The notes beneath the pieces are model-generated. The model was given only the letters and a program-made list of their open reading frames with translations, made no database searches and was not told the DNA's origin. From Clostridia bacterium (GTDB lineage Bacteria > Bacillota > Clostridia > UBA1381), in contig JAFSXU010000064.1 in NCBI GenBank assembly GCA_017443895.1, positions 25,313 to 89,312 on the forward strand: a stretch of DNA of 64,000 nucleotides. Direction: 5' to 3'. This document shows, piece after piece, positions 51,853-63,100 of this stretch. Positions within the stretch are counted from its first letter, which is position 1, and every line of letters begins with the position of its first letter. A program made the translations under genes and the position numbers.

Positions 51853-54315
51853 GTGAGAAAGATAATATCATGGTTATGTTTGCTGTCACTTGTAGCAACC
51901 TTGATGCCATATACTTATGCTTTTAGTAAAACTACAGAAAATACATACACAAAAGCAGCGGTTTTGCAGGCATTGGGGTTAGATGATGCTTCGGCAAGGG
52001 GCACAGCTACAAATGAATATCTTCTTAAATCACTGTCGGGATTTTTGTATGGAGAAGATTATAAGCCCTCCGCAGAGGATTTTGCAAGAATGATAGGAGT
52101 TCTTGATTTTGGCGAGGTTTATAAGGGAAACGGAGAAGTTACCAAGGGCAAGGCGTTTGAATATGCGATATCTACCTTGGGCTACAGAGAATATGCAAAG
52201 ACCAAGGGTGCAAACGGAGCATGGGCAATTGCCTCATCTCTTGGGATAACAAAGGGACTGGGTATATCGGAGGATGAGTTAATCACCGTAGATGAATGTC
52301 GTGTTATGCTCTACAATATGCTTGAGGTAGAGCCGGTGTCGGTTGCATATAACGCAAATAAGGTTGAATATGTAGTTGAAAGCGGACATACCCTGCTTTC
52401 AAAATACCGTGATATATACCGTGTATACGGAACGCTCACGGCAGATGAGATAACTGCCTTGAACAGTGAAGACGGATGTGCCGATGACTGTATACGCATT
52501 GGTGATTACCTTTATTTTATGAAGGATTATAAACCCAGTGACAGGCTTTTAGGTAAGGATGTTGAAGCATATGTATCGGTAGAAGATGACTCTGACGAGC
52601 CAACGGTATTGTATCTGGGCGAAAGAGAAAACAAAAATCAGGAGCTTGTAATAAATGCAAGAGATATTGAAGAAATTTCAAGCGACTATTCGGAATTGAA
52701 ATATGAAAAAAACAACCGTATAGTAAAAGCTAAAATTTCAAATATTCCAAGAGTTATCTATAACGGCGTATTTTACGGAGATTATACCGTGTCGGATTTT
52801 AAGCCCGAGAACGGAAATATCCGCTTGTTGGACAATGACGGCGACAGTAAATACGATGTAATATTTATAACATCGTATGAAACGGTTATAGTATCGGGTG
52901 TGGATACGAAGGAGAAAATTATATACAATAAATTTACATCCTACGGTAATTTAACCTCATTTTCATTGAATCCTGACGGTGTAAAATACATAATCAGCAA
53001 TGGCGAGGAAGAGGTAGGATTTTCCGAAATTAAAGTATCCGATGTTTTAAGCGTTGCAAAGAGCAAGTCAACAAAAAATGAATTTGTGGAGGTTCTTTTA
53101 AGCAGAGAAACTGTTTTAGCTAAGCTAAACCGTATAAACACAGATAAGCTCGAGCTTGGCTTAGATGGCGAAACATACTATATAACCAACGCATTTTTAA
53201 GATTTGAAGATGAAGATGATGTGGATCTTGAGATTGGCGATTCATATACATTTTACTTGGATGCACTGGGCAATGTGGCATACTGGAAGCAATCGTCTGA
53301 TGACGGGTATGTGGTAATGCGAAAGGCATATGAGGATAAGGAAAACTTTGACTACTACATATCATATATGACTCTTGACGGAGTATGGCAGGATGCAAAA
53401 GTCGCAAAGAGAATGGTTATTGACGGGACAGTGTATAAGTATCCCGAAACTGCGTATGAAGTGCTAAAGGAGATAAAGGGACAGGTTATAAAGCTGACAT
53501 TTAACGACGGCGGTGAAGCAAAGGTTATAGAAACGGCAGTTGAGAGCACAACATACGATAAAAACAAATTAACAAAGACTCCATACGGTCAGTATACATG
53601 GAGATCGGGGATAAGAGCATTTTCCGACCTTATCTCATCAAAATGTAAGTACTATTTGGAGGATGACGCAAGCTTGGTTATGATTCCTGATAAGTACAGT
53701 GACAAAAGCGCATATATATTAACAGATCCTATGGGATTTTTCGAGGGCGACTGCAATTACACGGTATCGCTGTATGATATTGATAAATACGGATTTTCAA
53801 AATTAGTGGTTATGAAATATGAGCCAAGAATAAGCGATATGCTCTTTACCGTTTCAGATATTGCATTGATGCGTGCAGACGGCGAGATGCATACAATGCT
53901 TACAGGATATGCAGGCGAATATAAAGATTTTACATTATTAGGCTATGACACAACTGTTTTTGACGGAGTAGAGATAGGCGATATAATAAAAGTAAGTACT
54001 AATGCAGAGGGATATGTAGATTCGTATACCAAGGTTTTTGATTTGTCGGATTTTACATACAAAACAGATGCACAGTATAAAACACGCTCTTATATAGCCG
54101 GCGAGGTTGTTGCGGTAGATACAGCTACAAAGAGGCTCTTAATAGATGCCGGCGGTGAGAAATACAGCTATAGACTAAACGACACTGCGACGGTGCAAGA
54201 GTATCAGTCGGGCGGACATATAGAAACTTTGGATATATATAACATTATGCCTCACGATAAGATTTTTATCGGCGCCGAGTGGGGAAGAGTAGAACAGATA
54301 ATTATATTGCGGTAG
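51853..54315 (+). CDS. Large exported protein of unknown function
   Basis: An 820-residue protein starting at a GTG after GAGGGGAG. Signal peptide about 1-23 (ending MPYTYAFS). Residues about 28-165 look like degenerate SLH repeats (FEYAISTLGYREYAKTKGAN, WAIASSLGITKGLG). From 170 on there are many small beta-rich repeats of the form D-x-V-x-A-Y-V and GEVVAVDTATKRLLIDAGGE, like an elongated beta-barrel or OB-type surface protein. No enzymatic motif was recognised. It is probably co-transcribed with the preceding SLH gene. A 16-bp hairpin terminator follows. Confidence 0.65.
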   Translation: MRKIISWLCLLSLVATLMPYTYAFSKTTENTYTKAAVLQALGLDDASARGTATNEYLLKSLSGFLYGEDYKPSAEDFARMIGVLDFGEVYKGNGEVTKGKAFEYAISTLGYREYAKTKGANGAWAIASSLGITKGLGISEDELITVDECRVMLYNMLEVEPVSVAYNANKVEYVVESGHTLLSKYRDIYRVYGTLTADEITALNSEDGCADDCIRIGDYLYFMKDYKPSDRLLGKDVEAYVSVEDDSDEPTVLYLGERENKNQELVINARDIEEISSDYSELKYEKNNRIVKAKISNIPRVIYNGVFYGDYTVSDFKPENGNIRLLDNDGDSKYDVIFITSYETVIVSGVDTKEKIIYNKFTSYGNLTSFSLNPDGVKYIISNGEEEVGFSEIKVSDVLSVAKSKSTKNEFVEVLLSRETVLAKLNRINTDKLELGLDGETYYITNAFLRFEDEDDVDLEIGDSYTFYLDALGNVAYWKQSSDDGYVVMRKAYEDKENFDYYISYMTLDGVWQDAKVAKRMVIDGTVYKYPETAYEVLKEIKGQVIKLTFNDGGEAKVIETAVESTTYDKNKLTKTPYGQYTWRSGIRAFSDLISSKCKYYLEDDASLVMIPDKYSDKSAYILTDPMGFFEGDCNYTVSLYDIDKYGFSKLVVMKYEPRISDMLFTVSDIALMRADGEMHTMLTGYAGEYKDFTLLGYDTTVFDGVEIGDIIKVSTNAEGYVDSYTKVFDLSDFTYKTDAQYKTRSYIAGEVVAVDTATKRLLIDAGGEKYSYRLNDTATVQEYQSGGHIETLDIYNIMPHDKIFIGAEWGRVEQIIILR

Positions 54316-54360
54316 TATATAGCAGTTTAGGGCTAAAATACATTTTTCTGTAAAATTATG

Positions 54361-54399
54361 AGGCTGTTATGCTTAGAAAACTAAGTGTAACAGCCTTTA
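54361..54399 (+). terminator. Hairpin terminator after the 820-residue surface protein gene
   Basis: A 16-bp stem (54361-54376 with 54381-54396) with two G-U pairs and an AAAA loop, followed only by TTTAC. It ends the AraC-side operon and precedes the DUF6259 operon. Confidence 0.6.
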
Positions 54400-54527
54400 C
54401 AGAAGAAGCTTATATTCAGATTTATCTAATTTTGTATGAATTATATAAATGTGAGTATAAAGCGATATATCACAGCATATAAAGACACAGGCACTTTACA
54501 AAGTAAGATCTTATGGAGAAAAAGCTT

Positions 54528-56663
54528 ATGATTAGTTGCAGAGTTAAAAATACACAGCTTCGTTTTAACGAAGAAAACGGATACATAGAAGAACTTGATT
54601 ACAAAGGAAAAAATTATGTATTTTCTTATATTTCCGTGTTTGAAATTGCATTAAGGAATATTAGCGCAGAGCAGCAAAGGATATCAGTAGACAGATTTTT
54701 GCTAAAAGACAGCAAAAAATTTGAAAATGGATTTGAATGTGTTTATAAAAGTGATATTTTAGAGGTTTGCATCAGGGCAGAAATCACAGACGGTATAGAG
54801 TGGGGAATTGATATTACAAACAACGGGAACGATGTAATTGAATGGGTAAATTTTCCGCAAATAGTTGTTGCAAACGACTTAAAAGACAGCGGAGGAAACT
54901 CCAAAATCCTGTGGGGATTTAACGAGGGCTGTTTAATTGATGATATGAAACGCAGAAACAGCGCATGGGGATATGTTGAGCCACAGTATCCAAGCGAAGG
55001 GATTATGGGTATTTACCCTGCAATCGTTGAGACTCAATGTATGGCATATTATAATGATGAGTCGGGACTTTACTTTGCATCTCACGATAAGAATGATGAA
55101 TTAAAGGGAATAGATTTTTACGAATATAACAACGGAATAAACCTGCAGTTCAGGCATTTTACGGGAGGTAATTTTGGCACAAACTACACCATGCCCTATC
55201 CTATGGTAATGAAATTTTTTGAAGGCGACTGGATGGAGGCGGCTTTGATATACCGTAATTGGTTTGAGGAAAATCTGAGCAGTGAGTTTGTTCCGATAAA
55301 AGAAAACCGGAAGCTCCCAAATTGGTATTCAAAATCACCCGTTGTGGTTACATATCCGGTAAGAGGACTTTTTGATACGGATAAAATGGATCCCAATAAA
55401 CTCTTTCCGTATTGCAATGCTATGAAATATATCGAAGAATTTGAGAAAAAATTCGATAGCAAAATTATGGTTATACTGATGCATTGGGAGGGTACTGCAC
55501 CGTGGGCACCCCCGATTGTATGGCCACCGTACGGCGGTGAGGAGGAGCTGAAAAAATTTATAGATGCTTTGCATGAGCGTGGCGATGTGTTTGGTGTTTA
55601 TTGCAGCGGACTGGGTTGGACACAAAAGAGTAACCTTGTCGATTACGATATGAGTGACTATTTTGAAGAAAACAATTTAAAAGAATATATGTGCTTATCA
55701 CCCGAACAGGAATTACCGCCAAGCAAAATATGTACAGCTCAGCGCTCGGGGTATGATATGTGCCCGACGCAGAAATTTACCGAAGATATAATATGTAATC
55801 AGGTTGAAAAAATGGTAAAGAGCGGAATTGATTACATTCAGCTTCTTGATCAAAATCATGGCGGAACATCGTATTTTTGCTACAGCAAAAACCATAACCA
55901 CCCTCCCGTACCGGGAAGATGGCAGGTTGATGCGGTAAAGAATATTTTGAGCAAAGCGGGGGGATATGGTAAGAATATCCTTCTTGGCTGTGAGTCGGCG
56001 GCGGCGCAGGCATATATTCCACAGCTTCTCTATAGCGACAACAGGTATAACCTATGCTATCTAATAGGACAGCCTGTACCGTTATATGCCTACATTTATC
56101 ATAAGTATCTGAATAACTTTATGGGAAATCAGGTATGCACCCATGACATATTTGACCACAAAAAATCTCCGGAAAATATATTTTTAAGAACTGCATATTC
56201 TTTTTGCGCAGGAGATATGCTTACGGTCGTAATTGATGACGAGGGAAGATGCATATTCAATTGGGGATACCATGAAGATGGGGTATATCCCAATCAGGAT
56301 TTACTCGCTAAATTGATTAAAAATCTTAACTACTGGCGGCGTGGCGCTACGGAAAAATATTTACACAGGGGAGCTATGAGGCGTCCGTTTGAGGTTGAAT
56401 GTGATAAAACTAAAATGATTGGCTCAAAAGGATTTGACCATGAATTTGACAGTGTACTTACAAGTGCATGGGAGGCGGATGGCGGTTCTGTGGGGCAGTT
56501 TTTGGTAAACTATGCAGACGAACCTAAAACCTGTAAAATAAACCTGCCCGATAATGAAAAATTTTCGTTATGTAAAGAGATTGGTAATGTTGAAAAAGAA
56601 TTGAGCGGAACTTGTGAGATAACAATTGATAGATTATCGGCGATTTTAATTGAAAAAATCTGA
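54528..56663 (+). CDS. Glycoside hydrolase-like TIM-barrel protein (DUF6259 type)
   Basis: About 711 residues from the ATG at 54528, nine bases after GGAG; an ATG at 54513 lacks a good site. The protein resembles the DUF6259 group of putative glycosidases: an N-terminal beta-sandwich (about 5-240) with VKNTQLRFNEENGYIEELDY, a TIM barrel (about 270-600) with VILMHWEGTAPWAPPIVWPP, VFGVYCSGLGWTQ and IDYIQLLDQNHGG, and a C-terminal beta domain. Asp and Glu residues in LLDQN and LLGCESAA are candidate catalytic groups. No signal peptide. It is first in an operon with SGNH hydrolase, a GH38 and the CBM-phosphatase. Substrate unknown. Confidence 0.6.
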   Translation: MISCRVKNTQLRFNEENGYIEELDYKGKNYVFSYISVFEIALRNISAEQQRISVDRFLLKDSKKFENGFECVYKSDILEVCIRAEITDGIEWGIDITNNGNDVIEWVNFPQIVVANDLKDSGGNSKILWGFNEGCLIDDMKRRNSAWGYVEPQYPSEGIMGIYPAIVETQCMAYYNDESGLYFASHDKNDELKGIDFYEYNNGINLQFRHFTGGNFGTNYTMPYPMVMKFFEGDWMEAALIYRNWFEENLSSEFVPIKENRKLPNWYSKSPVVVTYPVRGLFDTDKMDPNKLFPYCNAMKYIEEFEKKFDSKIMVILMHWEGTAPWAPPIVWPPYGGEEELKKFIDALHERGDVFGVYCSGLGWTQKSNLVDYDMSDYFEENNLKEYMCLSPEQELPPSKICTAQRSGYDMCPTQKFTEDIICNQVEKMVKSGIDYIQLLDQNHGGTSYFCYSKNHNHPPVPGRWQVDAVKNILSKAGGYGKNILLGCESAAAQAYIPQLLYSDNRYNLCYLIGQPVPLYAYIYHKYLNNFMGNQVCTHDIFDHKKSPENIFLRTAYSFCAGDMLTVVIDDEGRCIFNWGYHEDGVYPNQDLLAKLIKNLNYWRRGATEKYLHRGAMRRPFEVECDKTKMIGSKGFDHEFDSVLTSAWEADGGSVGQFLVNYADEPKTCKINLPDNEKFSLCKEIGNVEKELSGTCEITIDRLSAILIEKI

Positions 56664-56685
56664 AATTATACCGGAGGGCTAAGCT

Positions 56686-57357
56686 ATGGAGCAGATAAAG
56701 GAAAATACGGTATCGGCAAGGGGACAGTTAAAGGAAAGTGAATTTGTTTCATTCCTGAATGTGCAGGGGACAGGTAAACGAATACTTTTTGTTGGTAATT
56801 CAATTACCCGTCACGGAGTTCTTACATCAATCGGCTGGCACAATGATTGGGGAATGGCGGCAAGCTCTGCAGACAAGGATTATGTGCATATTGTATCAGC
56901 ACAGGTTAAAAAGACTTTTAAAGATTCGGCATTTTGTATTTGTCAGGTGGCGGAATGGGAAAGGCAGTATAAGACAGGTAAGGAAATACTGTCAAAATAT
57001 AAGACTGCCCGTGATTTTGACGCGGATATAATAATTATGAGATGTATTGAAAACTGTCCGCAGGATGATTTTGACCATCATGCGTTCAGAGAGCAATATA
57101 AAATTCTGATTGATTATCTTAACAGCTCAAAAAATGCAGAGGTAATTCTTACAAGCGGATTTTGGAAAAATGTGGGCGATGTCGATATTGAGCGCATTGC
57201 AAAGGAAAGTGGATATAAATACATATACCTTGGTGACCTTGGTGAGGATGATGATATGAAAGCGATTGGACGGTTTGAGCATAACGGAGTTGCACACCAC
57301 CCGGGTGATAAAGGGATGCGTGAAATAGCAAATCGTATCTTATTGGAATTATTATAG
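56686..57357 (+). CDS. SGNH/GDSL-family hydrolase
   Basis: A 223-residue SGNH esterase-like protein, 22 bases after the DUF6259 gene, behind GGAGGG. Block I RILFVGNSITRHG has candidate nucleophile Ser39. Block V (NGVAHHPGDKGMREIA) offers a catalytic His, but the usual D-x-x-H aspartate is not evident, so the triad is uncertain. No signal peptide. Members remove acetyl or other ester groups from sugars and glycans. In this operon it may de-esterify an imported oligosaccharide before glycosidases act. Confidence 0.8.
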   Translation: MEQIKENTVSARGQLKESEFVSFLNVQGTGKRILFVGNSITRHGVLTSIGWHNDWGMAASSADKDYVHIVSAQVKKTFKDSAFCICQVAEWERQYKTGKEILSKYKTARDFDADIIIMRCIENCPQDDFDHHAFREQYKILIDYLNSSKNAEVILTSGFWKNVGDVDIERIAKESGYKYIYLGDLGEDDDMKAIGRFEHNGVAHHPGDKGMREIANRILLELL

Positions 57358-57378
57358 TATGCGCAAGGAGGAAAAATG

Positions 57379-60165
57379 ATGCGAAAGGTACATATTGTAA
57401 CATACACTCATTGGGACAGGGAGTTCCGCTGGGAATTTGAAAGAACAAGAATGAGACTGGTTGATTTGTTTGACCATCTTTTTGAGATAATGGAGCAAAA
57501 AGAAGATTACCGCTCATTTCTTTGCGACGGACAGTTTACTCTGATTGAGGATTATCTTGAAATACGCCCTCAAATGCGTGAAACGGTAAAGAAATATGTT
57601 AAAGAAGGCAGGCTTGAGATAGGTCCGTGGTTTACTTTGCCCGATTGCGCTCCGATACAGGGCGAGAGTGTGGTAAGGAATATTCAGTACGGAGTTAAGA
57701 AAAGCCGTGAATTTGGCGAACCCCTAAAGTGCGGATACAATGTATTTTCATTCGGTCAGATTGGACAGCTACCGCAAATTTATGCGGATTTTGATATTGA
57801 CAATATTATTTTCTACAAGTATATGGACCCTAAAAAGTCAAAATATCATGAATTTATCTGGGAGGCTCCCGATGGGACACGGGCATATGCGTCGCACTTA
57901 GGACCTGAGGCAAGGTGGAATTTCTTTTTTGCCGGACATATCCCTATAGTGTATGATAAGGACGCATGGCATAAGGATTGGCAATATACATGGGGAGAAC
58001 TGGGTAAGGTTTTCCATACCGCAAACCCTGATGATTACGGCTGGTTTTACGATATTTTAGACCCTGAGACCTCATTCCACCCCGAAAATTTAAGAAAAGG
58101 TATGGAAAGAGCATTAAAAACCGTTGAAGGCACAGCGGTGCCCGATTGCGTTTTAATGTTTGACGGTACGGACTTTACCGAGCCACACCCGTTAACGCCC
58201 GAATATATAAAAGCCTTGCAAAAGGAATATGACGGTGAGCTTGAAATAGTACATTCAACCCTTACAGACTATCTGACGGAGCTTAAAGAAAAATTAAAGA
58301 ATGTAGAGGATCTTGACATAGTAAAAGGTCCCATGCGTGACGGTCCTGTCGGAAGTATTCATACCGATGTTTTCTCGACTCACCCTGAAGTTATGATAGA
58401 GAACTCACATTCCGAGACTACATTGATAAGCTATGCAGAGCCTATGAGTACTCTTGCATGGAAATTCGGGCTGTCCAAATATCCCGATACATATCTTGAG
58501 AAAATATGGAAACTGCTTTTCCAAAGCCATGCCCACGATTCAATGCACGGCTTAGGGCCAAAGACCTTGGTTGACGGCGAAATGTCAAGATTATCTCAGG
58601 CAGGGATAATAGCAAAAGGTCTTGAACGCAAAGGCTTGGAGAATATAACAAAGGAGATAAACACATCAAAAGTGTCCGACAGTGAATATTTCCTTGCCGT
58701 TCACAATCCGTCATCATTTGAAAGAAGCGAAGTGGTTGAGGCATATGTGGATATTCCAAATGATGTAATACTAAAACATATAGTAATTGAGGATATGGAC
58801 AAAAATCCCGTTAAGGTTCAAGAGGTAGAAAGGCAGGAAAATGTAAGAGCCGGAATATACCACCCAAGAAGCCGTAATATGCCGTATTATGCGACAAAGG
58901 TGCATCTGTTCTTTGAAGCGGATAACATACCTGCAATGGGCTATAAAACCTATAAAATAAAATGGGCGCAGAAAAATATTTACCCGTATCCGCATGAGGA
59001 CTGGGACGCGCCGAGAATTTTGGCGGACAATATGCTCTCAGGTGTAAACCAAGCGGAAAATGAATACATAAGAGTCAAGGTAAATCCCGACGGAACAGTT
59101 GACCTTACAGATAAGGGCACAGGCAGGGTATATAAAGGTCTTAATTACTTTATGGATATGGGCGATAAAGGTAATATGTGGACATATGATAATATCCCAT
59201 GTGACAATATCATAACAAGCATAGGCAAAACCGCAAGAGTTTCAACCACAATAAACGGTCCGCTTTGCGTAAAATTTAAGGCGGATATAACCATGGAACT
59301 TCCTGAAAATTATGACTTTTCAAAACAACAGCGAAGCGATGTAATAAAGCAGATGCCTGTAACGGTCGAGTTTACGCTTAAAAAGGGAAGTAAATACTTA
59401 GAGGTAAATACAAAAATAAATAATACTGTAAAAGACCATTATTTCAAGGTATGTATGCCGACAGGCTTGGCTGCCTCAAAAACATATGCCGAGGGTTCAT
59501 TTATGGTAACGGAGTTCCCCATAAAGCCGTCAACTGACGGTGATGTAAGAGGAACAGAGCTTGCAAGGCATCCGTTCAGATTTTGGTGCGATACATTGGA
59601 CGATAAAAACGGCTTTGCTGTTTTATCAGACGCAACAAAGGATTATGAAATCTTAGAAAATGATGAAAACTGCACCGTTGCAATGGGCTTGGTACGGGGT
59701 ACAAGGCTCAGAATTGCTTGCGATAACCGACTTTGGATGGAATATCCAGACGATGAAAGCAGTCAGGATTTAAAAACGCTTTCATATCGTTATGCTTTTA
59801 TGCCTCATACAGACAAATGGCAGGAGGCAGGACTTTATAATGAGGCTCTTGCATTTAATGCACCGCTCAAGGTTTGCCAGTTCGGCAAGCAGGAGGGTAT
59901 ATTTGATACCGAAAACAGCTTCATTTCAATTGAAGGCAAAAATCTTATACTAAGCTCTGTTACAAAGTCGGATAACGATACGGTTTTGATAAGACTTTAT
60001 AACCCGACAGACAAAGAAATCAACGGTAAAATCAGACTTGGATTTGATGTAAAAGAGGCAAGAAGTATTCGCCTTGACGGACAGGTACGAAAGTATCTGA
60101 AGGTAGAGGATAATACCGTGGACATAGCAGTAGGTAGAGGTAAAATATATACCGTAGAAATTTAA
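57379..60165 (+). CDS. GH38 alpha-mannosidase-family protein lacking the catalytic Asp
   Basis: About 928 residues; ATGs at 57376 and 57379 both fit AGGAGG. The domain order is that of GH38: THWDREFRWE (His12 and Asp14, counted from the 57376 start) keeps the first metal ligands, and QSHAHDSMHGLG (His385/His387) keeps the late His. In the nucleophile strand, however, the sequence is CGYNVFSFGQIGQLPQI: Phe124 replaces the Asp of Y-N-V-D-S-F-G-H in the paralogue at 20690, and Gln replaces the following His. TTT is clear at 57745-57747. It may be a non-hydrolytic binder or use another residue. No signal peptide. It lies 18 bases after SGNH and 15 before the CBM-phosphatase. Confidence 0.85.
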   Translation: MRKVHIVTYTHWDREFRWEFERTRMRLVDLFDHLFEIMEQKEDYRSFLCDGQFTLIEDYLEIRPQMRETVKKYVKEGRLEIGPWFTLPDCAPIQGESVVRNIQYGVKKSREFGEPLKCGYNVFSFGQIGQLPQIYADFDIDNIIFYKYMDPKKSKYHEFIWEAPDGTRAYASHLGPEARWNFFFAGHIPIVYDKDAWHKDWQYTWGELGKVFHTANPDDYGWFYDILDPETSFHPENLRKGMERALKTVEGTAVPDCVLMFDGTDFTEPHPLTPEYIKALQKEYDGELEIVHSTLTDYLTELKEKLKNVEDLDIVKGPMRDGPVGSIHTDVFSTHPEVMIENSHSETTLISYAEPMSTLAWKFGLSKYPDTYLEKIWKLLFQSHAHDSMHGLGPKTLVDGEMSRLSQAGIIAKGLERKGLENITKEINTSKVSDSEYFLAVHNPSSFERSEVVEAYVDIPNDVILKHIVIEDMDKNPVKVQEVERQENVRAGIYHPRSRNMPYYATKVHLFFEADNIPAMGYKTYKIKWAQKNIYPYPHEDWDAPRILADNMLSGVNQAENEYIRVKVNPDGTVDLTDKGTGRVYKGLNYFMDMGDKGNMWTYDNIPCDNIITSIGKTARVSTTINGPLCVKFKADITMELPENYDFSKQQRSDVIKQMPVTVEFTLKKGSKYLEVNTKINNTVKDHYFKVCMPTGLAASKTYAEGSFMVTEFPIKPSTDGDVRGTELARHPFRFWCDTLDDKNGFAVLSDATKDYEILENDENCTVAMGLVRGTRLRIACDNRLWMEYPDDESSQDLKTLSYRYAFMPHTDKWQEAGLYNEALAFNAPLKVCQFGKQEGIFDTENSFISIEGKNLILSSVTKSDNDTVLIRLYNPTDKEINGKIRLGFDVKEARSIRLDGQVRKYLKVEDNTVDIAVGRGKIYTVEI

Positions 60166-60180
60166 AAGGAGGGACAAAAA

Positions 60181-63100
60181 ATGAAAAAGCCCAAAAAATC
60201 TATGGCATTGCTTCTATCGCTTATAATGGCATTATCGCTGTTACCGCAAATGGCAATGGCGGCAACTGTTGACGACTCATATTTATACGGCTGGGCAAGA
60301 TGCGACTCAACAGCAGATTTATCAGTCGATCAATCCTCAGCGATATCAACAGACAGGGCATATTCGGGCACAAACAGTGTACATATAAGGAATGAGCAGG
60401 GGGCTGCTTGGAAATTTATAGGAGTTTCTCAGAATGTAGCGGTTAGTGCCGACACCTATGACATAAGCTTTTGGTATTCGGGTTCGGGAGAGCCTTTCAT
60501 ACAAGTAAGCGGAGGCGGTATCTGGAAAGAATATAGACTAGGCGGAGATGCAAGCGGTCAATTTGTAAACAACGGAACATCAGGAAGGTTTACCCACTAT
60601 ACACAAACCGTAACATTTACCGAAATCGGAACAGCCAAGTTTAAAGTAGGCGGTGTAGGCTGGGGAGCTAATTTCTATGCCGATGATATAAGCCTTACAA
60701 AGCAGGGCACAGCCCAAAATCTTATTGTAAACGGTGGCTTTGATAATACCTCAGATGCATATTTATATGCATGGCAAAGATACAACTCGGTAGCGGATAT
60801 ATCCGTCGATCAATCCTCAGCGATATCAACAGAAAGGGCATATTCGGGCACAAACAGTGTACATATAAGGAATGAGCAGGGGAGTGCATGGAAGTTTATA
60901 GGAGTTTCTCAGAATGTAGCGGTAACAGCCGACACCTATGACATAAGCTTTTGGTATTCGGGTTCGGGAGAGCCGTTCATACAAGTAAGCGGAGGCGGTA
61001 TCTGGAAAGAATGCAGACTCGGCGGAGATGCAAGCGGTCAATTTGTAAAAAGCGGGACATCAGGGGATTTTACCCACTATACGCAAACCGTAACATTTAC
61101 CGAAAGCGGAACGGCACAGTTCAGCATAGGCGGTGTAGGCTGGGGAGCTAACTTCTATGCTGATGATATAAGCCTTACAAAGCAGGGTACAGCCCAAAAT
61201 CTTATTGTAAACGATGGCTTTGATAACAAGGCGCCGGGATATACAGACGCTTACAGCTCATATTTTAACGGCTGGCAGGAGGATAATGCAGGAGTCAGTA
61301 CGGATGGTAGCCTTAGATTTTTATGTGTAACAAATGAGCGTGCACATGGCGGAAACAACTCGCTTCTTGTAAGACACGCCGATAGCACTAAAAACGGAAA
61401 TCTTATAGGCGCAAGATATGATTTTCCTGCATCGGACGGTAGCACATACACCGTTAGCTTCTGGGCAACAGGCACACTGCCAAACGGCAAGCAGGCTGTT
61501 ACATTTGCAGGAACAGACTGGCAGGTTATAAATATCAATCAGTTCAGCGTTGTTGATACAGACGGAATTTGGTCTAAGTATAGTAAGGATATAGAGGTAA
61601 ATAGCGGAAACTATGCATTTACAATTCTTACCGACGGAGATACAGAGGGCTGGTATATAGACGATGTAAGCCTTACAAAGCAGGGTGAAACGCAAAATCT
61701 TATTAAAAACTGCGGTTTTGACTTTAACGGAGCACCGCAATATACAAACGCATATGAGGAATATTTCAGTGGCTGGATTACTGACCATACCGATCCTGCC
61801 TCGGACAAAACTTTAAGATTTTCATGCGTTACAGACGAGCTTGCACACAGCGGAAGCCACAGCGTTCTTTTAAGACATGCCGACAACTCCAATATAGGAC
61901 ATAAGATAGCCATAAGACAGGACGGCGGTATGCTTGACGGAACATATACATTGAGCTTCTGGGGCGTTGGCACAAGAACAGACAATTCCATGCAGGCTGT
62001 GACCTTTGACGGCGACGGTGGCTGGCAAAACACAAAGATTAAGGATTTTAGCTTGGTTGATACAGACGGAGCTTGGTCAAAGTACAGTAAGGATATAGAG
62101 GTAAACAGCGGAAACTTTGCATTTACAATTCTTACCGACGGAGATACAGAGGGCTGGTATATAGATGATATAAGCTTGACAAAGAAGGGTGAAACAAAAA
62201 ACCTTATACAAAACGGAGATTTTGAATTTAACGGCGTAATGGACTATGAAAGCGAGGAATCTCCTGTTTCAAGCTACACAATCAAATCAAACGGCGAGGC
62301 TGTAGACAGCCCGTATAATTTGACTGATTTTGATATTGAAGTTGAATTTAAAAATGAAGTTTATCAGGGTAGTATAGCTGTTTTGGCAGGCGTATACGAC
62401 GGCACTAAATTAGTGTCAAGCGCCATAGCTGAGGGGAATATAGGCGATGATACAAATATTGTGTCCCTAAAAATATCCCTTGACAAGCCTTATGCAGATA
62501 GATATAGCTTAAAATTATTTGTATGGGATAGCTTAAATACTATGAAACCGCTTATTCCTGCAATTTATCCTACACAAAGCATCAGCCTGTTAAAAGTACC
62601 CGACGGTGTGGAATTACATAATGATTTAATGCTTGAATACTTAAATGATTCATATGAAAATGTTTTTGAATATGCATCGGGAGGCATAAAAAAGGATATG
62701 CCAAAGCCGGTAACATTTGAGTGGGTGGCTGATAAAAAATATTCTTCGTCGGGATATACTTTGGAAATAAGCGAAAATGCCGATATGTCGGAGCCTGTAG
62801 AGTTTTTTGCAGATACGAATGTATACAGAGTATATAATTTAAAAGTCGGAACAAGGTACTATTGGCGTGTGAGCGTTGCAGATGAAAATAATACTGTTAT
62901 AAGTAAAATCTCATCATTTACAACAACCGACAAATCGCCCCGATATATATATGCCGAGGGACTTTCAAATGCCCGTGATGTTGGTGGCTGGAGTACGCTT
63001 GACGGCGGTAGGGTTAAGCAGGGGCTTGTTTACAGGAGCTATTGCTTTGATTATCAGAACGAGCAGTATTTGACGCCTGTCGGTATAGATACGATTGTAA

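Noticed and set aside
60181..62225. The CBM modules as GH domains
   Set aside because: They have the W-Y-I-D-D and NGGFE pattern of CBM4/9-type beta-sandwiches and no catalytic carboxylate arrangement or barrel.
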